Of a stretch of DNA of 64,000 nucleotides, positions 23,193 through 34,770 are shown in pieces (the stretch's first letter is position 1; every line of letters starts with the position of its first letter). The stretch lies in the NCBI GenBank assembly GCA_963969495.1, contig OZ018323.1:72202920-72266919 (forward strand), in the 5' to 3' direction. A program made the position numbers and the translations under genes. The notes under the pieces were generated by a model. The model was given only the letters and a program-made list of their open reading frames with translations, was not told the origin of the DNA and did not search any database. This DNA comes from Ceratothoa steindachneri. Taxonomy: Eukaryota; Arthropoda; Malacostraca; Isopoda; Cymothoidae.

Positions 23193-24003
23193 TTAAAGAC
23201 TCATGAGTGTGGTTTTGAAACTGTTCCAAGAGTCTTCAACAGCATCGCACTCTTCTAGCCTTGCGTCAGTCAGTCCCGCGCGTAGACCTGCAAAGTCTGC
23301 TCTTTTTAAATCCAGTTTCCTTGATTTACTAGTTGCAGGCTCTGCCTTTGGGACTTTGACTACCAATCTAATTAGTCGGTGGTCACTGCCACCGAGCTCT
23401 TCGCCAACAGAGAGGTCCTCAACGATGTCATCCTCAGAGGTGAAAACCAAGTCGAGGATATTGTCTCCTCTCGTTGGCTCTCTCACCCACTGAGTGAGGA
23501 ACTCGTTGTTCGTGAACTCCAGGAGTAGTGCGTTCTAGCCACAGGGTTCTTTGGTTTCCCAGTCAACTTGTGTGGTGAAATTACCCATGACGATACACAC
23601 TCTGTCTTCGACAAGTTCTCCTAGCAGCTGGTACAGATCTCTGTCCTTTTTAACGAGTTGGGCAGGAGGTCTATAAAGCACCAGGGTCCTGTGTTTGGCA
23701 GGACCTATCTCTAGGTCAACACCTAGTAGTTCATGGTCGGATATGATGTTGCAATCCGTCGAGTTGAGAGTATTCTTGACATACAACATCACACCGCCAC
23801 CCTCTCTGTCTGGCCTATTTTTCAGGAAGAGCTGGTAACCGGGAATCGTGAATTCACCTTCAAAATCTCGGCTTGAGGTTTTTATCCACGACTCCGTTAT
23901 GGCCACCATCTCAGGTTCCTCTGTTACTACGACGCCACGGAGCTCAAGAAACTTATTCCTGATTGACCTCGCATTGAACAGAAGAAATTTGAGGGAGTCC
24001 CCT
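23193..24003 (-). pseudogene. CR1 ORF2, AP-like endonuclease domain
   Basis: Two open pieces (23909-23535 and 23486-23193) separated by a stop and shift. They read FLLFNARSIRNKF, then AITESWIK (motif with the catalytic Glu), a GGGVMLYVKN block, VCIVMGNF (the usual GDFN, here GNF), DLVFTSEDD and the GGSDHRLIRL motif with the catalytic Asp-His. This is the exonuclease-endonuclease-phosphatase fold that nicks target DNA for retrotransposition. The GD to GN change and the internal stop would impair it. Confidence 0.85.
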
Positions 24004-24016
24004 AGTGTAGGACTCC

Positions 24017-24619
24017 TTACGCTCTTCCGTTTCCCGGCTTCTTTGTTTTTGTGGTCACACCCTTTCTGACGACCTCCAAGAAGGTCGTTCCAGGAGTGAC
24101 ACGGGAATGCTGGCGCACGTCCGCTTTCGCTCTGTTTCGAACGCTCCTTTGGGTGCGTTCCACGACATCTTGAATTAGATTGGCGAGAAAGGCCTTCCCT
24201 TTAAAGGAGAGATGTACCCCGTCCCTTTGGTAGAAGTCGTCTCTACCGATAAAGGTACAATAGGGGTCCACGAAGAAGACTCCTTCTGCCGTGCAGAGAT
24301 CCGCCAACCTTTTGTTCACTGCGACGTTTCTTTCGTGAGCGGTTCGGGATGGACCTCTTCTCGGAAGCATCCCAACCACCACACGTTTGCGGGTTTTAAG
24401 CCCTATGTCGTCCATGGCTCCCATCACTGTTTGGATGGTCTTACCACTGAGGCCAACCTTACCCCCTCTGAGGTAGAGGTCGTTGCCGCTCACCATCAGA
24501 GCAACAACAGAATTCTCAGAAATCTGAGCTTTCTCTGCCTCTACTCTGATGGTGTGGTTACCCAGTCCTGACAGGCAGCTTACCTTCACAACTATACAAA
24601 TAAGAAATCCCAGAGACAC
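24017..24619 (-). CDS. CR1 ORF1 with SGNH/esterase-like domain (5'-truncated)
   Basis: 200-codon open frame; its N-terminal residues and Met come from the truncation junction, so the start is not native. It shows the late blocks of the SGNH (GDSL) hydrolase fold: SGNDLYLRGG (about 44-53, the Asn block) and QRDGVHLSFKGKAFL (131-145, the catalytic Asp-x-x-His block). The block with the catalytic Ser would lie upstream and has been lost. An esterase domain in ORF1 is a known feature of some CR1/L2 elements; its role is thought to be in RNP or membrane interaction and is not settled. ORF1 ends just upstream of the endonuclease start of ORF2 (about 24003). Confidence 0.8.
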   Translation of the reverse strand: MSLGFLICIVVKVSCLSGLGNHTIRVEAEKAQISENSVVALMVSGNDLYLRGGKVGLSGKTIQTVMGAMDDIGLKTRKRVVVGMLPRRGPSRTAHERNVAVNKRLADLCTAEGVFFVDPYCTFIGRDDFYQRDGVHLSFKGKAFLANLIQDVVERTQRSVRNRAKADVRQHSRVTPGTTFLEVVRKGVTTKTKKPGNGRA

Positions 24620-25485
24620 CTATGGGGATGGAGTCAGAAATGTTGGTCTGAAACCCGAGATTAGTGGGGAGGAGATGAGAATGGCACTCAATAAGATGGA
24701 GAACAGGAAAGCAAGTCGGCCAGCCTGTATCCCAGTAGGAGTATCGAATGCGCTTGGAAATGAAGGTGTAGACATGATGTGGGATCTGATGAGAAAATCT
24801 ACCTGAAGGAAATATTACCAGATAAATGAAGAAATAGTATCATAGTAATAATTTTTAAAGATGAGGATAACATTCAAGAACGTGGAAACTATAGGGGTAT
24901 TAAGTTAATGTCTCACAATATGAAGATCTAGGAAAGAATAATAGAAAGAAGATTGACGAATGAAACAGCAATGGGTTATAAGCAATTCGGTTTCATGCCT
25001 GGCAGAGGAAGAACTGACGGAATCTTCGCTTTAGGATAGAAAATGAAGAAATCCCGAAAAAAAAAGGATTATACATTTTTTTATTCATCTAGAAAAGGCC
25101 TACGGCAGGGTTCCACGACAAGAAATATGGAGATGTATGAGAAATAATGGTACCCCAGAAAAGTATGTAAGCCTGATACATGACATCTATTTTGATACTA
25201 GAATTTCGTAAGAAGAAGTGTGGGCCTAGCAGGATGGATTATTCTGAAAGACGGTTTACACCAAGGGTAATCCCTGAGCCCATACCTCTTCGACTTAATA
25301 ATGGATGTCTTTTCTGAAGGGATAAGGGACTCTTCTTGCTGGTGCATGCATTTTGCTGATAACATTATTTCATGCGGTACTAGTAGAGTAGATTAAGGAC
25401 ACTAGAGCTTTAGAGACAAGCATTATAGGGGAAGGGGTTTGAAAATTAGTAGGAGAAAAACTGATGTATGAGAACGACTTTGAAG
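24600..25485 (+). pseudogene. RTE-type LINE reverse transcriptase, middle block
   Basis: Reads GDGVRNVGLKPEISGEEMRM and NKMENRKASRPACIPVGV, then decayed RT: FGFMPGRGR-like near 24990, a VFIDLEKAYDRVP-like region near 25080, GLHQG*SLSPYLFDLIMDVF near 25255, FADNIISCGT near 25355 and RGLKISRRKTD near 25430. The catalytic FADD is changed to FADN, and there are many stops, so it is non-functional. It is interrupted at about 25486, right after the KISRKKT motif, by the LTR-like block. Confidence 0.8.
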
Positions 25486-26711
25486 GTCTACCTTGACCCC
25501 CCGCCGTTGGGTAGAGGCCACGTGGCCTTAAGAATGATTTCAAACAGCAAGGCAGCCAAGAAATTCTCGCGTGGGACACAGCCAGCCACTGTTTACGACT
25601 GTATTTGCTCACGCCGACCGATCACCCACTGAGACGCCTTCACTAAGAACGTCATGCCCTGCGGACATACTAATCCTCAGCAGACACGAGTCTCCAGCTA
25701 ACTCCCATGATTTGAGACGAGGATAGCCGTCTGAACGAACGTCTTCCTGAGGCCTTATCTTGTCTGGTAGACAAAGAATGGTGCCCTTGATACTGTTATG
25801 CTCCGGAGACCTTCTAGCGAGCAAGCCAACAGAGTATTTATTCCTGTGCCTTGCATTCCTCAAGAGAGAGTACCATCTGCTTTTCGTGAAGAACCCCCCC
25901 ACCCCCCTCCCCTCCGTCTCGAGTCGAACCCCAGAGTAAGAAGGTTTCGTCGGCCTGACAAATTGCCGTGAATTTTGGTTATTATTAATAGGCAAATACG
26001 CGAAGCGGCATTTTCTTGTAGAACTGCACGACCCACTCATATCATCCCGTTACATGAATACTTCGCACCCTCGTTCAAGATTAATTATTTCCGCTTCCAA
26101 GATCATCTCGTTCCGAGTTCAAGAATAACTCGAATCACCTTTCAAGAGTAATTCGCCAAGTATTCAAGATTACCTCACTCGTGTACCAGGTAATCCAATT
26201 CCGTGGTTGAGATTACTTTACTCGTGCAGTAAGATTAACTAACTCCGAAGAATCCGAGATTTGGCTTTACTCCTTCCTTCATCAAGAGTCAAGTATACAA
26301 GGTAAAAGCAATTCCACCCTTTATACTCCATGACGAAGATTATCCTCTATTGTCATTGCTTTCCTTTCTGATCAAGTTAAGCATTTATCCCCTGATTTTC
26401 GCTTTAGTCATTGAGTCATTATTCCGTTTTGAGCCCGAAAATAGTTCTTAATTTATCCCTATGTACATGTATCCATATTTATCTTGTTTTTGTTATTAAA
26501 CCTTTATTTGTGGTTTTAATCTTTTAATAACCCTGAATGAAACTTGGCACTTAAAGAACTCCCCCCGGCCAACGAAAACGCATTTGCATAGATTTAATCG
26601 CTTTAAACTTCCCAAACCCCAGAAAGTCTGACCTCACCTCATTATCTTGATACTGCCGGTCTCCTCTCGGCCGCCTGCAACGTAAGTGTAATTGCCTTTA
26701 CAGCTTCTCAG
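25486..26711. mobile_element. LTR-like insertion in the RTE element
   Basis: About 1.2 kb of foreign, more GC-rich DNA splits the RTE protein cleanly. It has no protein I recognise. It contains C-tracts near 25895, a degenerate tandem repeat (26080-26290) and an A/T-rich block with poly(A)-signal-like TTATTAAACC near 26490. It ends in a segment (26610-26690, with AAGTCTGACCTCACCTC) resembling one at 53140-53230. This layout suggests a solo LTR plus leader of a gypsy- or BEL-type element. No TG...CA ends or target duplication were identified, so this is tentative. Confidence 0.4.
26080..26290. repeat. Degenerate ~23-base tandem repeat
   Basis: About nine poorly conserved units of the form TTCAAGATTAnCTCACTCGTG. 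Examples are TTCAAGATTAATTATTTCC, TTCAAGAATAACTCGAATCA, TTCAAGAGTAATTCGCC, TTCAAGATTACCTCACTCG and TTGAGATTACTTTACTCGTG. They lie inside the LTR-like insertion, where such units could act as promoter or enhancer elements. Confidence 0.6.
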
Positions 26712-27375
26712 GTATGCATTTATGATACCACGACAACGGAGTATCTGAGTTTCTTGGATGAAACCCTGAAAGACCTCAGAATGCAGGAGGAAATCTTGAA
26801 AAGAGTGCGGAATTTTAAATATTTGGGATCCACCGTGACAAGTGATAGAAAGTTGGACGCTAGGATTGCCCATACAATCAAAGCGGGATGAAATAATTGC
26901 AACAAGACATTTAGAATATTATGTGACAAAAAGATTAACATTGGGACAAAGGGGAAAGTGTATAAGACAGTTGTTAGACCAGCACTGTTATACGGAGCGG
27001 AAACGTGAACAATAAAAAAGATCCATGAGAGAAAGCTGGAAGTCAACCAGAAGAAATTGCTGAGGTGGACTTGTGGAGTGACGAGGATTGATAAGATCCG
27101 TAATGAACAAATAAGAAAACACTAAAATTAACAGAAATTTCAAAGAAAATACAGGAAGAGCCTACAGTGGTATGAGAATGTTATGATACGAGATAATTAA
27201 TATGTAGGAAAGAGGGGAATGCGGATGGAGGTAGAGGGGAATCGTAACCGTGGAAGGCCGAAAAGACGTTGGATGGAAAATATTTGGGATGCCTAGAAAG
27301 AAAGGGACTCACAAGAGAAGAAACGCAGAGCCGGAGCGAGGAGTGGGGAAGGCTTGTGAGATACACGAAACAGTC
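26712..27375 (+). pseudogene. RTE-type LINE, C-terminal block
   Basis: Reads RVRNFKYLGSTVTSDRKLDA, then KGKVYKTVVRPALLYGAET (the usual post-RT segment), KLLRWTCGVTRIDKIRNEQI, RGMRMEVEGNRNRGRPKRRW and a WRRLARNI-like tail. It continues the protein broken at 25486, in the expected order. Stops and shifts are frequent. The element's 3' end lies close to 27380, where AT-rich flank resumes. Confidence 0.8.
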
Positions 27376-30314
27376 ATTTTTGTATATTTTGATAGGAATT
27401 ACTTTGAATTCGGAAGTGCGATTTTTTTCTCAACATTTTTCATAGTGACAGCCAAAGTATTGACATAGAACTTCCCCACTGGAGAACACCTATCCATACT
27501 TAAATCTTGTGAGTAAAATTCGTAATTAAAAGGAAGTATTTTAGCCACGAAAGCCAGTTTTTAAGCGTAGGAGCTAGTTGTTTATTTAATCACAAAATTC
27601 CATTCATGCGTACCTTGTGAAAGAGTATCTGCTTTAATTTTGCAAGTCTCATGTAACAAAATGTTAGTAAATAACAAAGTCCAACATCACAGATTAAAAA
27701 AAAAAATCATTGTAAATAAAAGAATTTATGTGTGATGGCATCAAAATGAGGTACCAAAGAATTAAATAGTTTAAAGCTTGGATTAGTAATATCATAAATG
27801 AGCAGGCATAGAGGTATACAACTTTTATGCTCCTTTGGTAAACCATCAATGATTCCAAGTATCTGCCAAAAACAAAAATTTGGATAAAATACTCCACTTA
27901 AAATCTGTTGTTTTTACAAATAAAGTAGAAAACGGTTAATTTTGTCCTAAATTGTATAAATATTTTTTAAGAGATCTTTATTTAGCTTAGAGAACTTTTA
28001 ATAGCTTATTACTCAGTCACTATTGAAGTTTTATTTAGGATTTTTGATATCTTGCCTAAAAAAATCTGTATTCAGATTTCACCGATCTATCAACTATAAT
28101 CATCAGTTACTTTCCGGACTTGTAATGTATTTTCATCAGAGAAGAAAAGATCAAAAAAGCTCAGTCGTTGCATACAAACTGTCTTTCGGAAGGTAATACA
28201 GTCAGCAAAAGACCAAAGATCCAAAAATAATTAACAGGATTTTCCCAAAATGGAAACATCACGGCTTAATCAAGAAGAGGCATAAATGTAGGTCTGGGCG
28301 AGGCAAATGTGTTTGAACCGCTAAAAATATTGATTCAGTTACAAATCAGCTTGGGACGGGAACAAGAAATCCAGGAGACGTTTATCAGCGGTAACAAGAA
28401 ACTAATCATGACGGAATGAATTCATTCCAAATTATTTGTTTACAACAGTTTATTAAAAAGATTACTAGCGTCTGTTGATGTTTTGTGAACGAATTGAAAC
28501 AAAAATTAAACAAAACAAGCTAACATTAAATTACATAATATTCAATGATGAATAAAACATCTATCTCAATTCGGTTATGAACAGACAGTATTACCGGTGT
28601 TGGTCACATAACGAGCCAAATATTCCCGTGGAGAAATCTCTGATTCGCCACAAGTTACTGTCTTGTGTGGTCTGAGTAACAACAAGGTTTATGGTCCTTA
28701 TAACTTTGAATGCACAGATACAAGAAGACGTCTTTTATTAACTTCAGACCATTTTGTAGAAAAGATGAACACTGTTTTTTGACAAGGAAACTGCAGTAAT
28801 AAATGGTTTTAACAGGGCGGAGCAGAAGCCAACACAACTAGACAATCACTAGAAAGTTTAACTAGATTTTGTTCAACAAATAGTCATTTCTCAGCGCTCG
28901 CAGTTTCCTTGGGGTTCAAGTTCTCCGGATCTATTACCTATGCAGTTTTTATCATGGAGTTGGCACGGCAAAGTATTTTGGCAGAGCGAGCCTTATTCGA
29001 ATAATTAAGCAATCAATGGTAGAGTGTGTACGGTCCATCGAATGCACCGTTTGGGAAAAATGTAATAAATAACTTCAATTTCCGTTGTTAGAAAAGTAAA
29101 ACTGTCCAGGGACGTTAATTTGAATACATGTAGAATATAAAATAACTGTAAATCATTTTCCTTTATATACTTTTTATTTTATTTGTAGAGGTGTAATAAT
29201 GACTGAGTAATGAGCGATTATATTTAGAGACAAATTGTGTCGTCTCATTTTATATTCACCACGATACAAAATGACTACCTTTATCGGATTTGAAAATTAT
29301 AATTGACCTTTCATACAGAAAGAGCTGGAATTATAATAGTTTAATTTAAAATTGGAATCAAATAATTTAAATGTACAAAAAGTGATAAAACATATCAACT
29401 ACGTTTTTTTATTTCATTGACATTATGGCAGTGGCTTAAAATAGGGTGAAAAAATCAAGCTTGCGATTTTGTGTTGGTAATAGTTATATATGCACGACCT
29501 GCCTAATTAATATGAGGTGAAAATCTGTTTCTAACTAAAATACACAACCAAAGAGCACTTAGATTTGTCTCCCGGAACAGGGATTATCCTTTCTAACAGA
29601 AAGGTTTTTCGATCAGATATCACTCTATAATCCATGATCATCTTCTAATATTAGATTCATTCATTATGTTATCATCATTTTCCCCAACACATCAATCAAA
29701 AATCCGTCAGTCCTTGTTAATCTAAAAAATAAGCCCCTGATTAAATGAATCTAAATAAAATAATCACTTTCTAACCAATTAACCTTAATACTCAGGTGCA
29801 ACCAACTAAACCTCCAACCCAATATCCTGCCAGAGGTGTTAACGAATGTTTGATATCAAAGCTTATTCTTGTTTTATTTTGTTTGTGTTCACAACTCAAA
29901 CGAAAGGGGTTATTCACTTTTTTAAATTGGTGCCTTTGCCTGAAGAATTAATTTTAAAATTATAATGTCATTATTTTATTCGTTTAATTGGAGTATTTGT
30001 ATGCATTTCTCTTAATAAAGATTTGTTTCTTTTCATTGCTCCTCTATTTTACAATTTGATATTTCCCTGATATTTATAGGGTCATTTATCATCTAATTTT
30101 TTTTTTATTTTCGACTTTAAATTTTCATAGGAATTTTATTTCTGCCCTCCAAACTATAATTTGACAGAAATATTTGGTAATTTTTTTAAAGTTGCAAGTA
30201 ATTTTCATAATTCTATTGTTAAATATGTTCTTTCTCCATTTACTTGGGTGAGGATGTTCTCTGTGAAGGACCAAAATATCCGGCAAATAAATGAATAACG
30301 CAATTACTTGGGTC

Positions 30315-30321
<7 letters not shown>
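27376..30321. other. AT-rich stretch without recognisable gene
   Basis: No repeat or protein family recognised on either strand. A short less AT-rich island lies around 28260-29080, without motifs. Confidence 0.45.

Positions 30322-30377
<56 letters not shown>
30322..30377. repeat. (TA)n microsatellite
   Basis: 56 bases of alternating T and A, abutting a probable Penelope-like end. Confidence 0.95.
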
Positions 30378-30379
<2 letters not shown>

Positions 30380-30620
30380 CAGGAAAGAATCACAGTGTTA
30401 GGATCCATTTATTTGCGAAACCACGATCACTGGTGAACTAATGAATACAGAAAGATGCTTAACTTAGGGGCAAACAAATTTAAAAGTTGGAATGTAATTT
30501 GGGTGGGCCGTATAGGGAAGCAGTGCCATTTATGAGTAGAGGAAGTATAAATTTCCTGTTTATCAAGGGATAAGTGTTGAAATGCCCATTGGAAATACCA
30601 ATGTTTGAAATTTCCTTTAT
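30378..30620. repeat. Probable Penelope-like element terminal sequence
   Basis: Begins at the end of the TA array and contains AGTGTTAGGATCCATTTATT followed by GCGAAACCACGATCACTGGT and GAACTAATGAATACAG. The GAAACCACGATCACTGGTGA core is of a kind I associate with Penelope-like termini. No coding sequence is attached. Confidence 0.4.
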
Positions 30621-31519
30621 AAGAGCTGATTCTATTCGACGCCTATGCATTTAATTGTGAGAATTATAAATTATTTTTGCATTATCATTGTCAATTGAAT
30701 GGTTTTCATTTTACATGTGGAGAAACAAACTAAAAGAAAGACTAGACTACCACGGCGCATATCGCATTTCGCATTTATGTTCCCACATTCTCTTTGGGAA
30801 TCTTCCGCTTTAGCCAATGTATACTCTTTATTGGTAGTAGTCTTAGGTCAGGTAGATTTCACTGACCTTCGCTTGCCCACCCTAGACGCGAAAGGGGGAA
30901 AGACCCTTTTAAGTATGGGGGATATTCGAGTGCGAGTATTCCGTTGGCCGACTTAGAAAACAGATAAACGGCTTTTTATGTGGTTCTGGAATTTAAACAA
31001 GACAAAGAAAAATAATGTTTACTATTATATAGAGGAATAACAGAAATTAACAATAATTTATACACTATGGGAATACTAATCGTTCAGCAAAGGAAGTAAT
31101 TTACAATGAAATGCTTCGGCACGAGCTATGGGTAGCACAATATTTACTCGAGCAAAAACGGGAGGAGAAATGGCTTCTATCCTGCCAACTGCGACAGTAA
31201 TTAGGACCGGGACAATCTATTAAATGAAATTCTTGATAAAGACTCGAGTATATCGTATTGGTACCCTAAATAACTCCACATGTCTCCACGAAAAGATATA
31301 TGTTTTGCAAGCACTTATACCGTGGTCTGTTTGCAGTTTCCTTAATAAAGAAAGAACTTATGCCAAAATAGATAAGGTGTATAAATTAAAAACCATACTA
31401 GTGAAACGCACACTCATACATATTCATTTACATTTCAAACGACTATGATAACAGGAAAAGCAACAAAGATTGCTTTTCTTATTTTATACTAAAATTCCTC
31501 GCACGTATGGTTTAAGGGA
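30621..31519. other. Stretch without recognisable gene
   Basis: Two short plus-strand ORFs (30699-30956, 31224-31448) match nothing I know and overlap no motif. Confidence 0.45.
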
Positions 31520-33310
31520 AAACTTTGTCTTGATCAATGTTGCTTTTTGTGCTATGCACTGGAGAGGCATTCAAGGAAGGGTTGCGAATTTGAAGGTAAA
31601 GTCTGCTCAAAATGTGATTACTTGTCGAATAGTTTGAAAGAATGCAATAATAGTTTGAAGAAAATGTGTATTAAGTGCAGAAACCCATATTACCCCCTTC
31701 TTAATGTGGTGTCTTCTCAAAATGAGTCTGATATCAAATATTTAAAAAAAAAACAAATAATCGAGGAGAAAACAGAAAAACAAATAACTCCTACGCGTAG
31801 GTGGTAGAGTTTGTAGAACAGGGGAAGAAACTTCTACAAATAAACCAGAACTTAATACCACATAATGTATATTCATTATTTAAGTCTTGCAAGGACCAAG
31901 GGTTATGCCATCGGTCTTATCAAAATAATAATGCACAATGAACTTAAACTGATGTAGTTTCTGGATAATCATCCATCAGTTAAACTATTCTAAGTTCATA
32001 TCAAAAGCGTGACATTACAAGAAAACGTTTGCTTTCTCTCTTGACGGACCCCTGTCAAGCTAAATAGAAATATCTCCTCCCGACCAGTATGAAGAAACAT
32101 TGTAATTACAGATACTTAAGTTTAGAACTACGACTCGCCATCAGGCCGCTGCCATGTTTGAATGAGCTTAAGGAAATTATATGGAGATTCCTCATAGGAA
32201 AGTTAAAATGTGAGTACGACCCTGATCTGAATGAGAAGGAAGTAATCTCAGCTTTAAACATTCCAAAATTGAAATTCATTCTGACTCATGACGAGTTTTA
32301 AAAGAAATATCGTGGAGAGAACGATCTCCAACTAGGCAAGTTACATCTAATACAAATAACTTAGAAGTCTAATATGGATGATAATATTAATAATATTAGA
32401 AATTTAAAAATAATATATTTAAACGTAACCGGCTGAGGTGAGAAAAGAAACATTCACAAGAACATGAGTAGGAGACTTGATCGCCACGTCATCGTGAACT
32501 CTGTGCATGAGCTTGATCAAGACAAGGATTATATAAAAATCTACCGTTACGATGTCAAAATGGTCAATTACTAGAAAAAAAGATATGAGGGAGTGGCCAT
32601 TGATACCCATAGAGACATTAAGATTAGGGAGGTAAGAACATAGAGAAATCTTACTTGGCTGTTAAGATTGATATCACCTACGATGACTTAATCTTTGTTG
32701 TCGGATATTAACTTCTCGATTTCCTCTAGCATCCTAATTGAGGATCTTACGCCAGATGCAGGGAGGCGGGCTAAACCACTGCCTTCAAAAGGGTAGCCCA
32801 GACTTTCCTACATAGCTATTAAGATGATCTTCCCAAACTCCGGATATTATACTAACGAACTCTAATTTCTCCATTAATCACTTATCGATCCCAAATCCGT
32901 AAACCACATTAGATCACATTAGTATGGTCACAACTCTCTCTAATTCGCCTATTCAGGTGAAAATCCCAAAACGTAGATGCTTGATTAAGGCCAATTGCAC
33001 CGTTTACAGATAATACCTGCAACATAATAGAATAGCCCAGCAAGACAGATCTACTCTTGAGGATATATAAGAATACTTTACCCGCCTACTGGCAAAAGGC
33101 ATGTGGGCATACAGCCTAGCTATCCCCAAGACAGGTGCCAAAACACTCCCTGTCCAAGATGGGACAGAAACATTCAAGATACAATCGACCGTTTTAAAGA
33201 TCTTATTACAGAAATCAATACCCGTGCTAATATGGTGGACCAATTTAGGAAGCTGCGTAATATAGCCCTGCGTTTGAAAAAAAAATTATGTCAAGGTATT
33301 CGCAACTAAA
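31520..33310 (+). pseudogene. I/jockey-like LINE: gag-type zinc knuckles and endonuclease remains
   Basis: At 31530-31690 the frame reads CCFLCYALERHSRKGCEF, then CSKCDYLSNSLKEC and CIKC, resembling the CCHC knuckles of LINE ORF1 proteins. At 32560-32630 KRYEGVAIDTHRDIKI resembles the GGVAI strand of the AP-like endonuclease. Around 32860-33000 a stretch reading SNSPIQVKIPKRRCLIKAN fits the end of that domain. At 33225 IWWTNLGSC resembles the WW(N/D)xEC linker. All are on the plus strand and in ORF1-EN-linker order, upstream of the RT at 35340. Heavily decayed; clade is uncertain. Confidence 0.45.
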
Positions 33311-33554
33311 TGTTATGTATTTCAATCCGCTGAATCAAAATGTGGTATTGATTTTTCTAATCAGGTTAGTTCTTGTTTTAACAACCAATTTTTAAATATT
33401 AATATATCTCATATTTATAAGGTAATGTTTAAAGGTAAAATTTCAAGAAAACTATGAAATAGAAGAAAGACCTTTAGTAATACAATTGCTCTAATTTGTG
33501 ATAATTTAAAATGAAAAATGAGAAAAATAAAACTGGAAGCATTATTAAGAAAAC

Positions 33555-34770
33555 AAAGATTTTAGAAATTTTATTTTGTGTTTTTCTACTGGTGAATCAT
33601 TTTTTAAACAACAACAATAGTTTCTAGCATATTAATATCCCATCTTCCCTAGTATCTTTTCTTCATGCTTAATGTCCTGATGGAACCTTTCCCCTTTTTT
33701 TTCATTGTAATCTTGAAAAGGAATAGTGGAGTTTTACGGACATTCTTACTTCTAATATTTGAAAGTTTTGTATTAAATCTTCTTCATAGGTTTCATACTC
33801 TGTACTTTGATGATTCCTGAGAAAATTAAGAGAGGGTGCTTTAAAAAATTTCCATTGCATTTTCCTTCCTCTCTCTGGGCTTTTGTGAAACCAGGGTCTT
33901 TAATAAGCATCCTGATTTGAGTTGATCAAAAATACCTGCAGTTAATTTTGCATCAAATATTTTGGAAATATTTTGGCTCCCCCCAAAATTGGATTCATTT
34001 CTAATTAATCCCAATTTTATGTGAAGGGGTGGAAGTAAAGATTCATTAGGATTTACTATGGGTTGATATATAACAATATGAGAACCAAGATTAAAAGACT
34101 GTCAAGATGGCCATACATCTCGCTCATCGAATCTACTATCGCATAAACATAGGAAGCAGGGATATTTTGTGTAGACAACATGCTTTTCTATGTATTAGTA
34201 AAGACATAAGCTAAAATCAAAAATATTCTGAAATCGTTATAAATGTAACAAATTTAATGTAAATGTAAAATTTATATATATATAAAGACGCACTCTTTTG
34301 TTTTTTAAATGCAACTTATTTAAAAATGAGATTAATTGAAATAAGATGAGGGTTTTTAGATAAAGTAACTATAATGATCACCCGCCCCCAATTTTTTCTT
34401 TTTAAATAATTGGCATTTATATGTATTTCTTACATTTAAATCTCAACAAATCATCCATTCATGACGATTGAACTTTATACTTCTGGTTTATGACTCGATA
34501 AAAAGTATCTATTCATCTGGTTTATAGGAAAAGCCTGAAGCTTTAATTATTCTATTGACACTTTTGATATATACTAGCATAGTATTTTAGTAAATGGAGA
34601 ACAACTTTTAAATCTCTTCATCTCTGCTAAAGAACCAGTAATAGGTTGTTTCTGAAGCTAATAAATTATTTTGGCCAAATCTTGAACCAAGTAACTGGGT
34701 TGAACCTTTTGATAGACCCAAATCTGTTGTCCAGTCATACGGTTGGGCTTAATTTATGGGGTTTGGTTGG
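33555..34770 (-). pseudogene. Copy E of the recurring CxxC/GERFHQD family, nested in a LINE
   Basis: Minus-strand order is clear despite stops. DLGLSKGSTQLLGSRFGQNN (about 34730) corresponds to DLVRNLGLTKSNTDLLTLR in copy B. PDE*ILFIES*TRS (about 34520) corresponds to the EWRLFID block. YTKYPCFLCLCDSRFDE at about 34170-34120 holds the CxxC pair, followed by SLLPPLHIKLGLI (about 34030), KLTAGIFD (about 33940), EVRMSVKLHYSFSRL (about 33745) and KKGERFHQDIKHEEKILG (about 33695). It ends near SPVEKHKIKF. The N-terminal CxxC module and WREP block are not seen. The surrounding LINE endonuclease and RT lie on the opposite strand either side, so this copy probably inserted between them. It is closest to copy D. 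Confidence 0.75.

Larger units (their letters stand above)
21105..24600 (-). mobile_element. CR1-type LINE, copy 2, near full length, inserted in the RTE element
   Basis: Minus-strand element with part of ORF1 (24619-24017), an ORF2 endonuclease (about 24003-23193), a pre-RT linker and RT (22874-21215). Its 3' terminus is built of imperfect repeats of CTTGTTGTT at 21100-21145. Both edges fall where the RTE reading resumes (DKIKDRW...YNK on the left, RNPRDTYGDG on the right), so the insertion replaced or interrupted the RTE protein there. The 3' part is nearly identical to copy 1. The 5' end is truncated inside ORF1. A few frameshifts (near 22360, 23190 and 23530) make it inactive as it stands. 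Confidence 0.85.
20860..27375 (+). mobile_element. RTE-type LINE relic, interrupted by a CR1 and an LTR-like insertion
   Basis: Three plus-strand blocks of one RTE-like protein are separated by foreign DNA. Block 1 is 20860-21105 (EKLEIREGERSL, ARDNASKDFTQIKQMKDDE, DKIKDRW). Block 2 is 24600-25485 (RDTYGDGVRNVGLKPEISG and the RT core). Block 3 is 26712-27375 (the region after RT). The blocks are in the order expected for RTE LINEs of the kind often mis-named craniofacial development protein 2. The endonuclease part upstream of 20860 is not recognised. Stops are frequent throughout, so this host element is older than the CR1 inside it. Confidence 0.8.
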
